Notes: generated by a model not told the origin, from the sequence alone. Shown: positions 1 through 5,875, counted from the stretch's first letter. The stretch is 6,533 nucleotides of DNA from Bacillota bacterium (GCA_023396215.1 JAEWWW010000076.1:1-6533); one strand, 5' to 3'. Numbers and translations: made by a program.

Positions 1-239
1 GCCTTGAAGAAGTCGTTGCCGGCAATTCTATCGATGCCGGGGATGATGGAGCCTGCCAGACCGGCATGGTGTGCAACGCGGATTTTTACAGTTTCGACCG
101 GCTTAGACTCGCTGCCGGAGGACTCGGGGGTGCTGGTGGAAGGGGCCGACGAAGACCCGGGGGCATTAGAGTTACCGCAGGCGGTAAAGAGCATAGCGAC
201 CAATGCAACGGTCAGCAAAACAGACAAAACTTTACGCAT
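1..239 (-). CDS. ABC transporter substrate-binding lipoprotein, NitT/TauT (SsuA/TauA/NrtA-like) class, N-terminal fragment
   Basis: Seen: an ATG at 237-239 (minus strand) opens a frame running off the window edge, giving 79 complete residues. It begins MRKVLSVLLTVALVAMLFTAC: a basic N-region, a hydrophobic core and a lipobox (FTAC) with the lipidated Cys at residue 21. A Ser/Pro/Thr-rich linker (about 22-46) follows. The mature domain then starts with VETVKIRVAHHAG, the typical first beta-strand of periplasmic-binding-protein type II folds in sulfonate/nitrate transporters. A GGGAGGA ribosome site lies at 249-255, 9 bases before the ATG. Inferred role: a surface-anchored lipoprotein that captures the substrate and delivers it to the permease and ATPase encoded just upstream in the same direction. 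The gap to the ATPase gene is 76 bp, so it is probably the third gene of the operon. The substrate cannot be read from this fragment; sulfonates, taurine, nitrate, pyrimidine precursors and similar anions are all possible in the family. More than three quarters of the gene is missing. Confidence 0.88.
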   Translation of the reverse strand, partial: MRKVLSVLLTVALVAMLFTACGNSNAPGSSSAPSTSTPESSGSESKPVETVKIRVAHHAGLAGSIIPGIDRIAGNDFFK

Positions 240-268
240 AAATATTTTTCCTCCCAATAATTTATTCC

Positions 269-294
269 AAAACGGTTACAATCACTGTAAACCG
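269..294 (-). other. intercistronic hairpin between ATPase and binding-protein genes
   Basis: On the minus strand CGGTT and ACA pair with TGT and AACCG around a GTGAT loop (273-294), with one bulged T. TTTT (269-272) follows directly. It sits in the 76-bp gap before the binding-protein gene. A weak or partial terminator or an mRNA-protecting stem are both plausible; such stems can let the binding protein be made at a different level from the membrane parts. The stem is short (8 pairs) and AT-containing, so function is uncertain. Confidence 0.35.
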
Positions 295-315
295 ATGGGA
301 TACAAAAATGATGAA

Positions 316-1131
316 CTATTTGCGCTGTTCAAGGTACTCGTTGTAGACCTGCGACCAGATGAGGTTCTTCAGCTCTACGAACTTGGGGTCCAGCTTGGTT
401 TCCTGTGTTCTGGGGTAGGGGATGTCGATATCGATAATGTTTTTGATGCGGCCGGGGCGCGCACTCATAATGATAACACGCTGCGCAAGTATGACCGCCT
501 CATCCACGTCATGGGTGATGAAGAAGCAGGTTTTGCGCTCTTCCTCCCAGGTTTTCAGCAGCTCGCTCTGCAGCTGGGTACGGGTCTGTGCGTCCAGCGC
601 GCCAAAGGGCTCGTCCATCAGCAGCAGCTTGGGCTGCATGGCGTAGGCGCGGGCGATGGCGACACGCTGCTTCATACCGCCCGAAAGCTCTTTGGGGAAG
701 GAGTTTCTGAAATCCTTGAGCCCCACCATCTCGATGTAATGGTCGGCGGTTTCGGCAACCTCTTTGCGGGTAAGGTGTTTGAGCCGCAGGCCGAACTCAA
801 CGTTTTTGCGCACCGTCAGCCAGGGGAAAAGGGCGTATTGCTGAAAGACCACGCCGCGCTCGGGGCTGGGGCCGCTGATGGGCTTGCCGTCAACATAAAT
901 CGAGCCGGAGGTTGCGGTATCCAGACCCGCCAGAATGTTCAGAATGGTGGATTTGCCGCAGCCCGAGGGGCCGACGACGGCGATGAATTCGTTTTCAAAA
1001 ATATCCAGTGAAAAGCCGTTGAGGGCAACCACCTCGCCGCGGGAAGAGTTGTATATCTTTTTTACGTCCTTAATCTCCACCTTGGGAGCGCCGGGCTTGG
1101 TTTCGTTTAGATGTTGCGTGTTTCCTGCCAT
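316..1131 (-). CDS. ABC transporter ATP-binding protein, NitT/TauT family (SsuB/TauB/NrtD-like)
   Basis: Cytoplasmic ATPase that powers the importer. The 271 residues carry every nucleotide-binding motif: Walker A GPSGCGKST (54-62), Q-loop VVFQQYALFPW (about 94-104), signature LSGGMKQR (149-156), Walker B LLLMDEPFGALD (169-180) and the H-loop His in ITHDVDEA (H207). LFPWLTV after the Q-loop and THDVDEAV with SARPG near 223-227 are characteristic of the nitrate/sulfonate/taurine class. Length is normal for the family, with a short unpaired tail to residue 271 and no fused regulatory domain. The ATG at 1129-1131 lies inside the last codons of the permease gene, a 25-bp overlap. Its ribosome site AAAGGAG is about 10 bases upstream within the permease frame, so translation is probably coupled. 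The substrate is not encoded in this subunit. Alternative identity within ABC ATPases is unlikely. Confidence 0.95.
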   Translation of the reverse strand: MAGNTQHLNETKPGAPKVEIKDVKKIYNSSRGEVVALNGFSLDIFENEFIAVVGPSGCGKSTILNILAGLDTATSGSIYVDGKPISGPSPERGVVFQQYALFPWLTVRKNVEFGLRLKHLTRKEVAETADHYIEMVGLKDFRNSFPKELSGGMKQRVAIARAYAMQPKLLLMDEPFGALDAQTRTQLQSELLKTWEEERKTCFFITHDVDEAVILAQRVIIMSARPGRIKNIIDIDIPYPRTQETKLDPKFVELKNLIWSQVYNEYLEQRK

Positions 1132-1892
1132 GAGGTGAGTCTCCTTTCAAGAAAAGTTACGATTTGGTCCAGAATGGTGCCGATGATACCGATAATCAGA
1201 ATACCTGCCAAAACGATGTCCATTCTGAAGTACATGCTGGCTTCCTGTATCATCTGGCCCAGACCGGTCTGCGCGCCGGTGAGCTCTGCCGCAATCAGTG
1301 TGGTCAGCGAGGAGGCAAGGCCCAGACGCATACCCACCAGAATGAAGGGCAGCGAGGCGGGCAGCACCACCCGGGTAAAGATAACAAATTCTTTGGCGCC
1401 CAAAACCTGCGCGGCCTTAATCATGGTGACGTCGACGTTTTTAACGCCCTGATAGATATTGATGACCATGATGAGGAAAGCGCCGATGAAGATAACGGTG
1501 ACCTTTGCTTTTTCGCCAACGCCCTGCGCCACGATAACAAGCGAGATGTAGGCGATGGGCGGGATGCTCTTGATGAACTTGACCCAAGGCTCCAGGATGA
1601 GCTGGCAGGGCTTATACCACCCCATGAGGAAGGAAACGGGCAGCGCGGCGATAAAGGCGAGGCCGAAACCGCTCAGCGAGCGGGAAAGGCTGGCGCCGAT
1701 ATGCACAAACAGCTTGCCCGATTCAAAGAGGTCCTTCAGGGCGGAGAATACCTCGGCGGGGGTTGCAAATACTACATGCGCCTTGGTGCTGGATATAAAG
1801 ACCCACAAAGCAATAGCGGCAAACAAAGAAATCAGGCTATATACGTTGTTGGGAATTGTCCATTTTTTACTTCCCGTGGATTGAATGCTCAA
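1107..1892 (-). CDS. ABC transporter permease, NitT/TauT family (SsuC/TauC/NrtB-like)
   Basis: Integral membrane subunit of the importer, 261 residues, the usual size. Hydrophobic stretches at roughly 17-34, 68-90, 108-123, 131-147, 179-200 and 226-245 fit six helices of the BPD_transp_1 fold. The cytoplasmic EAA loop that docks on the ATPase is visible at 159-182 (KAAQVLGAKEFV followed by LPASLP), with its conserved Gly at 166. LPFILVGMRLGLASSLTTLIAAEL, ending near residue 203, closely resembles SsuC/TauC proteins. The start is TTG at 1890-1892: a perfect AGGAGG at 1901-1906 lies 8 bases upstream, and the next in-frame Met is residue 90, inside the membrane domain. It is the first gene of the operon and overlaps the ATPase gene by 25 bp. 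The promoter with a consensus TATAAT is about 85 bp upstream of the start. Substrate is unassigned. Confidence 0.94.
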   Translation of the reverse strand: MSIQSTGSKKWTIPNNVYSLISLFAAIALWVFISSTKAHVVFATPAEVFSALKDLFESGKLFVHIGASLSRSLSGFGLAFIAALPVSFLMGWYKPCQLILEPWVKFIKSIPPIAYISLVIVAQGVGEKAKVTVIFIGAFLIMVINIYQGVKNVDVTMIKAAQVLGAKEFVIFTRVVLPASLPFILVGMRLGLASSLTTLIAAELTGAQTGLGQMIQEASMYFRMDIVLAGILIIGIIGTILDQIVTFLERRLTSWQETRNI

Positions 1893-1952
1893 AACAGTTA
1901 CCTCCTAAGTTTATTGCGGGGTCGCCTCGCCCGTCTTTCAGAGAGAGGCAAT

Positions 1953-1964
1953 AGGGCGCGCCCT
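1953..1964. repeat. 12-bp perfect GC palindrome in importer leader
   Basis: AGGGCGCGCCCT is a perfect palindrome lying just downstream of the predicted start of the importer transcript, at about +5 to +16. It could be an operator for a dimeric regulator or simply a chance GC-rich palindrome. A further 6-bp pair, TATTGC (1912-1917) with GCAATA (1948-1953), could fold the leader just upstream of the ribosome site. Both are weak as functional evidence. Confidence 0.25.
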
Positions 1965-1975
1965 TGATGTCTTTT

Positions 1976-2003
1976 ATTATAGCCAAAAGGCTGCGGGGCG
2001 TAA
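1976..2003 (-). promoter_or_regulatory. predicted sigma-A promoter of the ABC importer operon
   Basis: On the minus strand a consensus -10, TATAAT, occupies 1976-1981. The -35 position, 16 bases upstream, is TTACGC (1998-2003), which matches the consensus only in its TT. It directly abuts the palindrome at 2004-2022. Expected transcript start is near 1969, giving a leader of about 75 nt. A strong -10 with a poor -35 next to a palindrome is the pattern of an activator-dependent promoter (inference). Confidence 0.55.
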
Positions 2004-2022
2004 GTATGATTTTTTATCATAC
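2004..2022. promoter_or_regulatory. palindromic operator, copy 1 (importer side)
   Basis: GTATGAT-TTTTT-ATCATAC is a perfect 7-bp inverted repeat around a T5 spacer. The match with copy 2 (2303-2321) extends to 22 bp in inverted orientation, 2002-2023 against 2302-2323, including the spacer and a few flanking bases. Its centre is about 44 bases upstream of the predicted importer transcript start and its edge touches the -35. A dimeric helix-turn-helix regulator is the natural reader; the regulator gene is not in the window. The alternative is that the two copies are terminal inverted repeats of a small mobile element. Confidence 0.6.
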
Positions 2023-2027
2023 CTTTA

Positions 2028-2062
2028 AGGCGCTTGCATGTCCGCAGAGCATGCAAGCGCCT
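2028..2062. repeat. 13-bp perfect stem-loop
   Basis: AGGCGCTTGCATG (2028-2040) is exactly reverse-complementary to CATGCAAGCGCCT (2050-2062), with a 9-base loop. No T-run follows on either strand, so it is not a standard intrinsic terminator. It lies 5 bp inward of operator copy 1. It marks one edge of the structured block between the two operators. Confidence 0.6.
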
Positions 2063-2298
2063 AGGCAGGGGGGTGAGCAACCATCCAAATCAGTAGCCCG
2101 GCCACTGCCGTTTCCATACCCCCTACGCCTGCAGCAAGCTGCCAAACAGACTATCGGCTGCGCACCCCCGACCAAAATTTTCCGACATGCGCGGCGAATT
2201 TTGCCCTTGACCCCAGCGCCGATCGTGGCGCGTTTTTGGGGGGCCCACGGGGGGTATTGGATGCCCTCCCGTGAAGCCTGTCGATGCATCGGCAGGCT
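2063..2298 (+). other. structured non-coding block between the divergent promoters (possible RNA)
   Basis: No convincing gene lies here: the frames that cross it lack ribosome sites and recognisable protein composition. Several pairings stack up. AGGC (2063-2066) pairs with GCCT (2127-2130), and GGGGGT (2069-2074) with ACCCCC (2118-2123). GCAG and CTGC form a small hairpin at 2131-2142. GCGCC and GGCGC (2216-2231) are followed by g and TTTTT (2233-2237), like a weak terminator on the plus strand. A 9-bp stem spans 2246-2273, and a 9-bp stem with an ATGCAT loop spans 2275-2298. The last two each contain one G-T pair that becomes G-U in a plus-strand RNA but C-A in a minus-strand RNA, which favours plus-strand transcription. 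Long G and C runs make chance pairing likely for some of these, so this is tentative. Confidence 0.35.
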
Positions 2299-2302
2299 AA
2301 GG

Positions 2303-2321
2303 GTATGATAAAAAATCATAC
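2303..2321. promoter_or_regulatory. palindromic operator, copy 2 (PHP-hydrolase side)
   Basis: GTATGAT-AAAAA-ATCATAC is the exact reverse complement of copy 1. It ends one base before the -35 hexamer TTGATT of the plus-strand promoter, and its centre is about 45 bases upstream of the predicted start. This is the same geometry as copy 1 at the importer promoter. The matching placement at two outward promoters is the main argument for a shared operator. Confidence 0.6.
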
Positions 2322-2350
2322 TTGATTTCGGGTGCCCCCTGAGGTGTAAT
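2322..2350 (+). promoter_or_regulatory. predicted sigma-A promoter of the PHP hydrolase gene
   Basis: TTGATT (2322-2327; 4 of 6 to TTGACA), a 17-bp spacer and TGTAAT (2345-2350; 5 of 6 to TATAAT) form a good vegetative promoter. The predicted start is near 2357, leaving a leader of about 90 nt before the ATG at 2447. The -35 touches operator copy 2, so a protein bound there would contact or block RNA polymerase. Confidence 0.55.
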
Positions 2351-2390
2351 AGAAGCTGTAAAGGTTTATGCTGTTGGGATTATTTAAAAA

Positions 2391-2412
2391 TTTGAGATGC
2401 AGATTTCTCAAA
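2391..2412 (+). other. leader hairpin upstream of the PHP hydrolase gene
   Basis: TTTGAGA (2391-2397) pairs perfectly with TCTCAAA (2406-2412) around an 8-base loop. It lies in the untranslated leader about 17 bases before the ribosome site (2431-2437). It could affect mRNA stability or be a DNA palindrome for a regulator. It is too AT-rich, and lacks the U-tract, for a terminator. Confidence 0.35.
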
Positions 2413-2446
2413 AATACACCCTGAACCCGGAGAGGAGAAACAACTG

Positions 2447-3940
2447 ATGAAACTATTATGGGGCGACATTCACAACCACTGTGGCATCACCTACGGCTTT
2501 GGCGGCCTTGAAAATGCCCTGAACGCGGCAGAGGAGCATCTGGATTTTTGCGCCATAACCGGACATGCCATGTGGCCTGATATGCCCAAAAAGAACCAAG
2601 ATACCGCCTTTCTGGTAGATTTTCACCAGAAGGGCTTTAAAAAGCTGGCCGACCGGTGGCCCCAGATTAAAGAAGTCATCAAGGCACACAACAAGGAAGG
2701 CGAGTTTGTAACCTTCTACAGCTACGAGATGCACACCAGTGGTCTGGGCGACTATCATCTGGTTTCGCCGGACGACGACATCGACCTTCTGTACGCAGAC
2801 TGCCCCAAAAACCTGATGGAAAAACAGGCGGGGCACAGTGTAATTATGATACCCCACCACATCGCATATACCCCGGGCTATCGCGGAATCGACTGGAGCC
2901 GCTTTGACGCCGCCATCAGCCCGGTGGTGGAGGTCTGCTCCAAGCATGGCTGCAGCATGAACGACAAAGCCCCCTACCCCTATTACCACAACATGGGGGT
3001 GCGCGATACCCACAACACCGTCTATGAGGGGCTGCGTCAGGGCCACCGCTTTGGCTTTGTGGGCTCTACCGACCACCACGCGGGCTACCCCGGCTCCTAC
3101 GGCGACGGCAAGCTGGCGGTGCTCTGTGAAGAAAAAACCCGCGACAGCATCTTTGAGGCCATCAAGGCCCGCCGCACCTACGCGGTTACCGGCGATAAAA
3201 TCAAGTGCAACCTGACGGTGAACGGCCACCCCTTTGGCAGCGTGATACAGGCGGGCGACGCCCCCCGAGAGGTCGCCCTCGAGGTGGAGGCCAGCCACTT
3301 TGTTGATAAAATCGTACTTTTCAAAAACCTGAAGCCGGTGCGGATAATCAACGGCGAGCTGCTGACCGAGGTGAACGCCAGCGGCCGCTACAAGGTGCGC
3401 ATCGAGATGGGCTGGGGCAACAACACCGAGCTTTTCACATGGAACGGCAGCGTCGTCGTGGAGGGCGGCAGACTGGTGGATGTGGAGCGCTGCTTCAGGG
3501 GCAAGAGCATTCTGGCCCCCTCCAAGGACCTGGAGGCCGACGACGATGTGAACCGCATTGAAAACCGCGTGCTGCACCAGTCGGCTGAGAGGGTGGAGTG
3601 GATCTGCCAGACGGTGAAGAATGTTTCCACCCTGACCCCTTCCACCTGCGCGGTGGTGCTGGAGGTGGAGGGTGACCCTGACACCCGCCTCACCGGCAGC
3701 ATCAACGGCAAGGAGTTTTGCCTCACGGTGGGGCAGCTGGTGGAGCATGGCTACACCTGCCCGATGAAGCCCTGGAACTCCCAGACCTTTAAGATTTACA
3801 ACGCCGTGCCCGAAAGCCAGTACAGGGTGAGCCTGCGTTTCACCGACGAGGTCAAGGAGGCGGCCTGCGACATCTATCACGCCGAAATCCGCCAGACCAA
3901 CGGGAGCTGCGCCTTTATCACCCCGGTTTATGTGGAGTAA
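2447..3940 (+). CDS. PHP-superfamily metallohydrolase, CehA/McbA or DUF3604-like
   Basis: 497 residues, predicted cytoplasmic (no signal peptide; MKLLWGDIHNH starts at the catalytic strand). Motifs of a PHP metal site are in order: DIHNH (H9, H11), ITGHAMW (H40), YEMH (E94, H96), IPHHIA (H137, H138), VEVCSKHG (E162, H167) and GSTDHHAGYPGSYG (D209, H210, H211). These are probable ligands for a two- or three-metal centre that hydrolyses esters; family members include carbaryl hydrolase CehA and many phosphoesterases. The PHP domain covers about 1-260. Residues about 265-497 look beta-rich and I recognise no domain there, so the protein is longer than a minimal PHP hydrolase. The start is supported by GGAGAGGAG at 2429-2437, 9 bases from the ATG. 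It is divergent from the ABC importer and appears to share its operator. The substrate is unknown; an imported ester is an inference from context. Confidence 0.85.
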   Translation: MKLLWGDIHNHCGITYGFGGLENALNAAEEHLDFCAITGHAMWPDMPKKNQDTAFLVDFHQKGFKKLADRWPQIKEVIKAHNKEGEFVTFYSYEMHTSGLGDYHLVSPDDDIDLLYADCPKNLMEKQAGHSVIMIPHHIAYTPGYRGIDWSRFDAAISPVVEVCSKHGCSMNDKAPYPYYHNMGVRDTHNTVYEGLRQGHRFGFVGSTDHHAGYPGSYGDGKLAVLCEEKTRDSIFEAIKARRTYAVTGDKIKCNLTVNGHPFGSVIQAGDAPREVALEVEASHFVDKIVLFKNLKPVRIINGELLTEVNASGRYKVRIEMGWGNNTELFTWNGSVVVEGGRLVDVERCFRGKSILAPSKDLEADDDVNRIENRVLHQSAERVEWICQTVKNVSTLTPSTCAVVLEVEGDPDTRLTGSINGKEFCLTVGQLVEHGYTCPMKPWNSQTFKIYNAVPESQYRVSLRFTDEVKEAACDIYHAEIRQTNGSCAFITPVYVE

Positions 3941-4057
3941 CGCCGCCCTGTAAAACGGCGCGGCCCGGCGGGGCAAAGACTGTATATCCGCACAATTTGA
4001 CCGATAGGTTCTGTAGGGGGAGGGTGCCCACATCCTCCCGCTGCGATTCCCGCGGCA

Positions 4058-4098
4058 GCTTATATTGCTCCCCCAACTGAACATTGCACAATATAAGC
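4058..4098. repeat. 10-bp perfect inverted repeat
   Basis: GCTTATATTG (4058-4067) and CAATATAAGC (4089-4098) are exact reverse complements separated by 21 bases. The AT-rich arms stand out from the GC-rich surroundings. It could be a regulator site for the kinase gene or one end of a repeat element. Confidence 0.4.
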
Positions 4099-4102
4099 GG
4101 CT

Positions 4103-4180
4103 ATTTTGTCGCCAGACTGCGTTGTCGTCCTTGCCTTGCGCCAGCAAGGCTGCGTCCTCCGCCTTGTCTGACAGCAAAAT
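4103..4180. repeat. long imperfect stem-loop (repeat-like)
   Basis: Arms of 15 bases (4103-4117 and 4166-4180) match in 12 of 15 positions. The three differences are all transitions: read as minus-strand RNA they give two G-U pairs and one A-C mismatch. The 48-base loop contains a perfect 6-bp hairpin, 4129-4134 with 4144-4149. A structure kept through transitions suggests an element that spreads or is transcribed, but one copy cannot prove it. Confidence 0.4.
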
Positions 4181-4241
4181 CCCTCACTCATTTTTGCGCA
4201 ATATTTAATCGGCGGAGCAATAACAGCCAAGGTGGTACCTT

Positions 4242-5747
4242 ATGATTATTCTGGCACTGGTTTTGATGACCATATCGCTGGTGGTTTTCATCTTTATGAA
4301 CCGGCAGAGAGAAGCCCTGTGGCTCACCGGGCTTTTCTTTGGCTTTGCCCTGGTTAACGTCAGCCTGCTGTTTTTCTACTCCAAGATGGGCGGTCTGGTG
4401 CGCAACGAGCAGATTTTGTTCTTTCTTACCCCCGCCATCCAGAACAGAATCCAGCACTCGGTGGTGACGCTGGACACCATTGCCCGCATCCTCATTGTGG
4501 GCCGGTATACGTTTGCGTTTTTTGTGCTGGCCTTTTCGCTGGATTTAATCGGGATGCTGAAAAAGCGGTGGTGGCTGGCGACGGTGACCTTCCTGTGGCC
4601 GCTGTGCAGCGCCATACTGCTCGACCCTTTTTTCTTTCGCACCCAGAGCTACAACGGGCGGGTAGCGGCAAACCTGTTTGGCCGCACCTGCATCTCGCTT
4701 TATATCGCGATATCCCTCATCATTCTGGTCAGGGAGTATTTCAGCCAGAATATCCGGTGGGTCAAGCGGCAACTGCGCTCTATCATGCTGTTTGTGCTCA
4801 ACCTCATTGTTTACTTCCTCATTTTTGGCAGGGTGAACCCGGCCAGCGTCATCTCGGCGGAAAACTACCATTTCTTCGACTTCGGCGCAACCATCCACCG
4901 GCTGCGGTTTTCCATCAGCGCGTGGGTGTTTATCATCGTTGTGTTCATGTTTTTTATCTTTACCGGGCTGGGCGCGCTGTTTCGCTACGCCAAGGTGAAT
5001 TTGGATGAAAGCCGCAGCGAAATCTCGCTGGAGCGCCAGCTCAGCACCGCCAACATGGGCACCCGGGTGTTCATTCACGGAATGAAAAACCAACTGCTTT
5101 CTGAGCGCATTCTGCTGCGCCAGATGACCCAGCAGCTGGAGGAGGAGCCGGGCGACCGGGAAGCCGTCAACCAAAGCCTCGCCGAGCTGCACGAGATTAA
5201 CGAGACGATGTTTTCCCGTATTGAGGCGCTGTACAAGGTGTTTAAGCAAAACTCGATGGTGCTGGTGCCCTGCCGCCTTTCGCAGGTGATAGAGCTTGCG
5301 CTGAGCAAGGCGCAGAAAAGGCTGGGGAATATCCGGTGCGTGGTGGATGACAAGCGGGACTGCTTTATTTTGGGCGATCTGGATTACCTGAGCGAAGCGC
5401 TTTACAACATCCTGATTAACGCGGTGGACGCCATTCTGGCAAGTGAGCGGGCCGACCAGGGCCGGATAGACATCACCATCAAAAATGACTACCGCTGGTG
5501 CGCCATCCGGGTGGACGACAACGGAATCGGAATGGACAAAAGCAAGCTCGGCCGCATCTTTGAACCCTTTTATACCGACAAAAACACCAACTATAGCTGG
5601 GGCGTGGGGCTTTCCTACGTCAAGCAGATTGCAAAGTACCATTTTGGCAAGCTGCGGGTAGAGAGCCAATTGGGGCAGGGCAGCACCTTCATCGTCGCCT
5701 TTCCCAAATACACCGAGCCCACCGTCAAAAAGCCCCGCTGGCGATAG
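4242..5747 (+). CDS. membrane sensor histidine kinase, orphan in this window
   Basis: 501 residues. The N-terminal half has about seven hydrophobic segments (roughly 1-19, 26-46, 81-103, 111-128, 148-164, 180-196 and 224-248) with no large extracytoplasmic domain, so it probably senses something in or at the membrane. A linker (250-275) leads to the phosphoacceptor region FIHGMKNQLL, with H279 the likely phosphorylated His and N283 behind it. This resembles the HxxKN-type box of Firmicute kinases rather than the classic HELRTPL. The ATPase domain is complete: N-box LYNILINAVDAI (N393, D396), G1 VDDNGIGM (425-431), F-box IFEPFYT (439-445) and G2 SWGVGLSYVKQI with a final G(Q)GSTF. It should therefore autophosphorylate. 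The ATG at 4242 has AGGTGG 6 bases upstream. No response regulator is adjacent: the next gene is a sulfatase. The partner and the signal are unknown. Confidence 0.88.
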   Translation: MIILALVLMTISLVVFIFMNRQREALWLTGLFFGFALVNVSLLFFYSKMGGLVRNEQILFFLTPAIQNRIQHSVVTLDTIARILIVGRYTFAFFVLAFSLDLIGMLKKRWWLATVTFLWPLCSAILLDPFFFRTQSYNGRVAANLFGRTCISLYIAISLIILVREYFSQNIRWVKRQLRSIMLFVLNLIVYFLIFGRVNPASVISAENYHFFDFGATIHRLRFSISAWVFIIVVFMFFIFTGLGALFRYAKVNLDESRSEISLERQLSTANMGTRVFIHGMKNQLLSERILLRQMTQQLEEEPGDREAVNQSLAELHEINETMFSRIEALYKVFKQNSMVLVPCRLSQVIELALSKAQKRLGNIRCVVDDKRDCFILGDLDYLSEALYNILINAVDAILASERADQGRIDITIKNDYRWCAIRVDDNGIGMDKSKLGRIFEPFYTDKNTNYSWGVGLSYVKQIAKYHFGKLRVESQLGQGSTFIVAFPKYTEPTVKKPRWR

Positions 5748-5777
5748 CGGCGGAGATAGGCGCTCTGGCATGCGGCG

Positions 5778-5801
5778 GGCAGCACAAACGTTTGTGTTGC
5801 C
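5778..5801. promoter_or_regulatory. LacI/PurR-like palindromic operator upstream of the sulfatase gene
   Basis: A 24-bp palindrome with a single G-T imperfection surrounds a perfect 14-bp core, CACAAACGTTTGTG. A central CG between CAAA and TTTG is the hallmark of LacI-family operators; the E. coli PurR box, ACGCAAACGTTT plus a less conserved half, shares the same centre. It is 131 bp upstream of the sulfatase ATG and 30 bp after the kinase stop. It could also act as a kinase-mRNA 3' hairpin, but no T-run follows. A LacI-type repressor controlling the sulfatase is the favoured inference. Confidence 0.5.
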
Positions 5802-5875
5802 TGTTGTTGTAAGGTCCGCGGCGCCGTGATAAGCTTAAAGTAACGAAACAGCCGGTTTATCTCGGCATTTGGGCG

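Larger units (their letters stand above)
3941..4241. other. hairpin-rich intergenic region, possible dispersed repeat
   Basis: This 301-bp gap contains no gene I can support. It has inverted repeats almost end to end. CGCCG/CGGCG (3941-3960) comes just after the PHP stop codon. GGGAGG/CCTCCC spans 4018-4039 and GCTGC/GCAGC spans 4040-4059. A 10-bp perfect pair, GCTTATATTG (4058-4067) with CAATATAAGC (4089-4098), follows. A long imperfect stem then pairs 4103-4117 with 4166-4180 and encloses a CCTTGC/GCAAGG hairpin (4129-4149). The region separates the PHP and kinase genes, so they may not share a transcript. The look is that of an intergenic palindromic or miniature mobile repeat. No clean promoter for the kinase was found. 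Confidence 0.4.

Noticed and set aside
2028..2062. Intrinsic terminator reading of the 13-bp stem-loop
   Set aside because: No T-run follows the stem on either strand.
1964..2319. Two overlapping open frames of about 100-114 codons, one on each strand, in the divergent gap, both starting near the palindromes
   Set aside because: Their shared MIFYHT opening is simply the palindrome read on both strands. No ribosome sites precede them and the compositions are Cys/Arg/Pro-rich nonsense typical of non-coding GC-rich DNA.
2002..2323. Insertion sequence with transposase
   Set aside because: No transposase coding sequence fits in the interval and no direct target duplication is evident in the flanks; only the non-autonomous element option is left open.
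2456..4177. 573-codon open frame on the minus strand opposite the PHP gene
   Set aside because: It lies antisense to a gene with clear catalytic motifs, its sequence is Ala/Val/His-rich with no recognisable domain, and it runs through the hairpin-rich gap. It is a GC-driven shadow.
4545..5771. 408-codon open frame on the minus strand opposite the kinase
   Set aside because: Antisense to the kinase ATPase domain; low-complexity composition and no good ribosome site tied to a plausible protein.
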